Below are positions 63,065 through 64,000 of a stretch of DNA of 64,000 nucleotides, in pieces. A program made the translations under genes and the position numbers. The DNA comes from Schaalia sp. Marseille-Q2122 (GTDB taxonomy: Bacteria > Actinomycetota > Actinomycetes > Actinomycetales > Actinomycetaceae). The DNA lies in NCBI RefSeq assembly GCF_903645355.1, contig NZ_CAHJXR010000004.1, positions 310,001-374,000 of the forward strand. The letters are read 5' to 3'. The notes under the pieces were generated by a model. It did not search any database. It saw nothing but the letters and a program-made list of their open reading frames with translations, and was not told where the DNA came from. Position 1 is the stretch's first letter. The number at the start of each line of letters is the position of its first letter.

Positions 63065-64000
63065 CTACCGCGTTGTGGGGGTGGATGTCTGCGTCGTTAG
63101 TTGGGGCCGTTGATCCGTGCCGTTGGTTGGCGCCGCAGGCATGTCGTCGGCGTGTGACGAGGGTGTCGCCGTCGCTGCGCTTGGTGGCGATGTGCCAGGC
63201 GTGGTCTGCGCCAATGCGTCAACAATGGTCTGGGCGAGGAGAGCTCCAATTCCTGGGACAGAGCATATTTCATCGACGCTGGCCTGGCGAAGGCGTTTGA
63301 CGGAGCCGAAGCGCGTGAGCAGTGCCTTTTGGCGGGCGGGACCAAGTCCGGGAATGTCATCAAGGATGGAACGCGTTTGGGCGCGGCCTCGTTTTGCGCG
63401 GTGTTTGGTGATGGCGAAGCGGTGGGATTCGTCGCGAATGTATTGCAGCAGGTAGAGGCCTGCGGAGGCGCGCGAGAGAATCAGCGGGTAGGGGTCGCCG
63501 GGCATCCACACTTCTTCAAGGCGTTTGGCCAGGCCCACCAGGGGAATGTCGATGCCCATTTCATCCAGGGTGGCGCGGGCTGCATTGACCTGAGGCAGGC
63601 CACCGTCAACGACGAGGAGGTCAGGACGGTAGGAGAAGCGCCGCGGTCGGCCGGTGGAGGGATCGACGGGCCCGCTGCTGTAAGCCACACCCTCCTCGTC
63701 CTCCCCCGCCTGTCCAGCTTCTTCTGCGAGGAGCCGCTTGAAGCGTCGGGTCAGCGTCTGAGCCATGGCTGCCGTGTCGTCAAGGGGCTGGCCGTTGACG
63801 GGGGCGAGGTTGAAACTGCGGTAGGCATCTTTGCGGGGCATGCCATCTTCGAAGACGACCATGGATGCGACCTGGTGTTGACCTTGGGTGTGGGAGATGT
63901 CGAAACACTCAATACGCAGGGGTGCTGTGGGAAGGTCAAGTTCGCGCGCAAGTTCTTCGAGGGCTTTCGCGCGTTCGCTGAGGTCGCCTGCTCGGCGCGT
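63065..64000 (-). CDS. uvrC: Excinuclease ABC subunit C, 5' part outside the window
   Basis: C-terminal 311 residues of UvrC, which makes both incisions in nucleotide excision repair. The frame is open to the window edge; upstream sequence (LRIECFDISHTQGQHQVASM) and MVVFEDGMPRKDAYR belong to the RNase H-like 5'-incision domain. Further on are DLLVVDGGLPQVNAA and GLAKRLEEVWMPGDP, then tandem helix-hairpin-helix motifs (LDDIPGLGPARQKALL, SVPGIGALLAQTI). A Pro/Thr/Ser-rich tail of about 45 residues follows the last motif. The internal Met at 63862 is not a real start. Confidence 0.96.
   Translation of the reverse strand, partial: TRRAGDLSERAKALEELARELDLPTAPLRIECFDISHTQGQHQVASMVVFEDGMPRKDAYRSFNLAPVNGQPLDDTAAMAQTLTRRFKRLLAEEAGQAGEDEEGVAYSSGPVDPSTGRPRRFSYRPDLLVVDGGLPQVNAARATLDEMGIDIPLVGLAKRLEEVWMPGDPYPLILSRASAGLYLLQYIRDESHRFAITKHRAKRGRAQTRSILDDIPGLGPARQKALLTRFGSVKRLRQASVDEICSVPGIGALLAQTIVDALAQTTPGTSPPSAATATPSSHADDMPAAPTNGTDQRPQLTTQTSTPTTR

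Overview
The window looks like chromosomal DNA of a high-G+C Gram-positive actinobacterium, most likely in or near Actinomycetaceae (Actinomyces/Schaalia type). The markers are RbpA, mihF, WhiA, GarA/FtsR, PafBC, HelY, OpcA and an ATPase-degenerate PriA. Gene order closely follows the actinobacterial core. No rRNA, prophage, insertion sequence or CRISPR array was seen. The only tRNA gene is tRNA-Pro(GGG). The species assignment is inference.

Layout. Positions 1-13142 (+): 3' part of carB, then pyrF, mihF, gmk, rpoZ, coaBC, metK, a VKOR-family protein, priA, fmt, rsmB and rpe, covering nucleotide synthesis, translation start, SAM and CoA. 13249-15263: an FMN riboswitch followed by an ABC permease and a lipoprotein (RibX/RibY-like riboflavin uptake), at the place where relatives such as Mycobacterium carry riboflavin biosynthesis genes. 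15409-21851: pafB, pafC, helY and lnt in one overlapping operon. 21942-22307 (-): rbpA. 22500-29323 (+): an unusual three-gene operon of an Hsp70-like ATPase, an MMPL transporter carrying a decayed ABC-ATPase domain, and a YhgE/Pip protein. 29339-35947 (-): pepN, DUF881, sbp, DUF881 (frameshifted), garA, ftsR-like and a second MerR gene.

36116-44250 (mostly +): murE, der, a TfoX-like protein, a PIF1-like helicase with a dead exonuclease-like region and BRCT domain, an FMN reductase (-) and a membrane-anchored alpha/beta hydrolase, then tRNA-Pro (-). 44550-50601 (-): xerD, parA, scpA, scpB, rluB-like, tyrA and cmk, a chromosome-segregation and housekeeping cluster. 50743-56152 (+): tkt, zwf, opcA and pgl, the pentose phosphate pathway. 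56321-64000 (-): uvrC (5' end outside the window), rapZ, yvcK, whiA, gap, pgk, tpiA and secG.

Regulation. Strong inverted repeats without long U-tracts separate most transcription units. Many first genes have no Shine-Dalgarno sequence but carry a TANNNT-like -10 box about 6-8 bases before the start codon, which points to leaderless mRNAs. Points most worth a second look: a 72-base nested hairpin that contains the pafB start codon, the Hsp70/MMPL/Pip operon with its relic ABC domain, a one-base frameshift at a G6 run in a DUF881 gene, an 11-base poly-C tract in rapZ, and the riboswitch-controlled riboflavin uptake pair lacking an ATPase gene.
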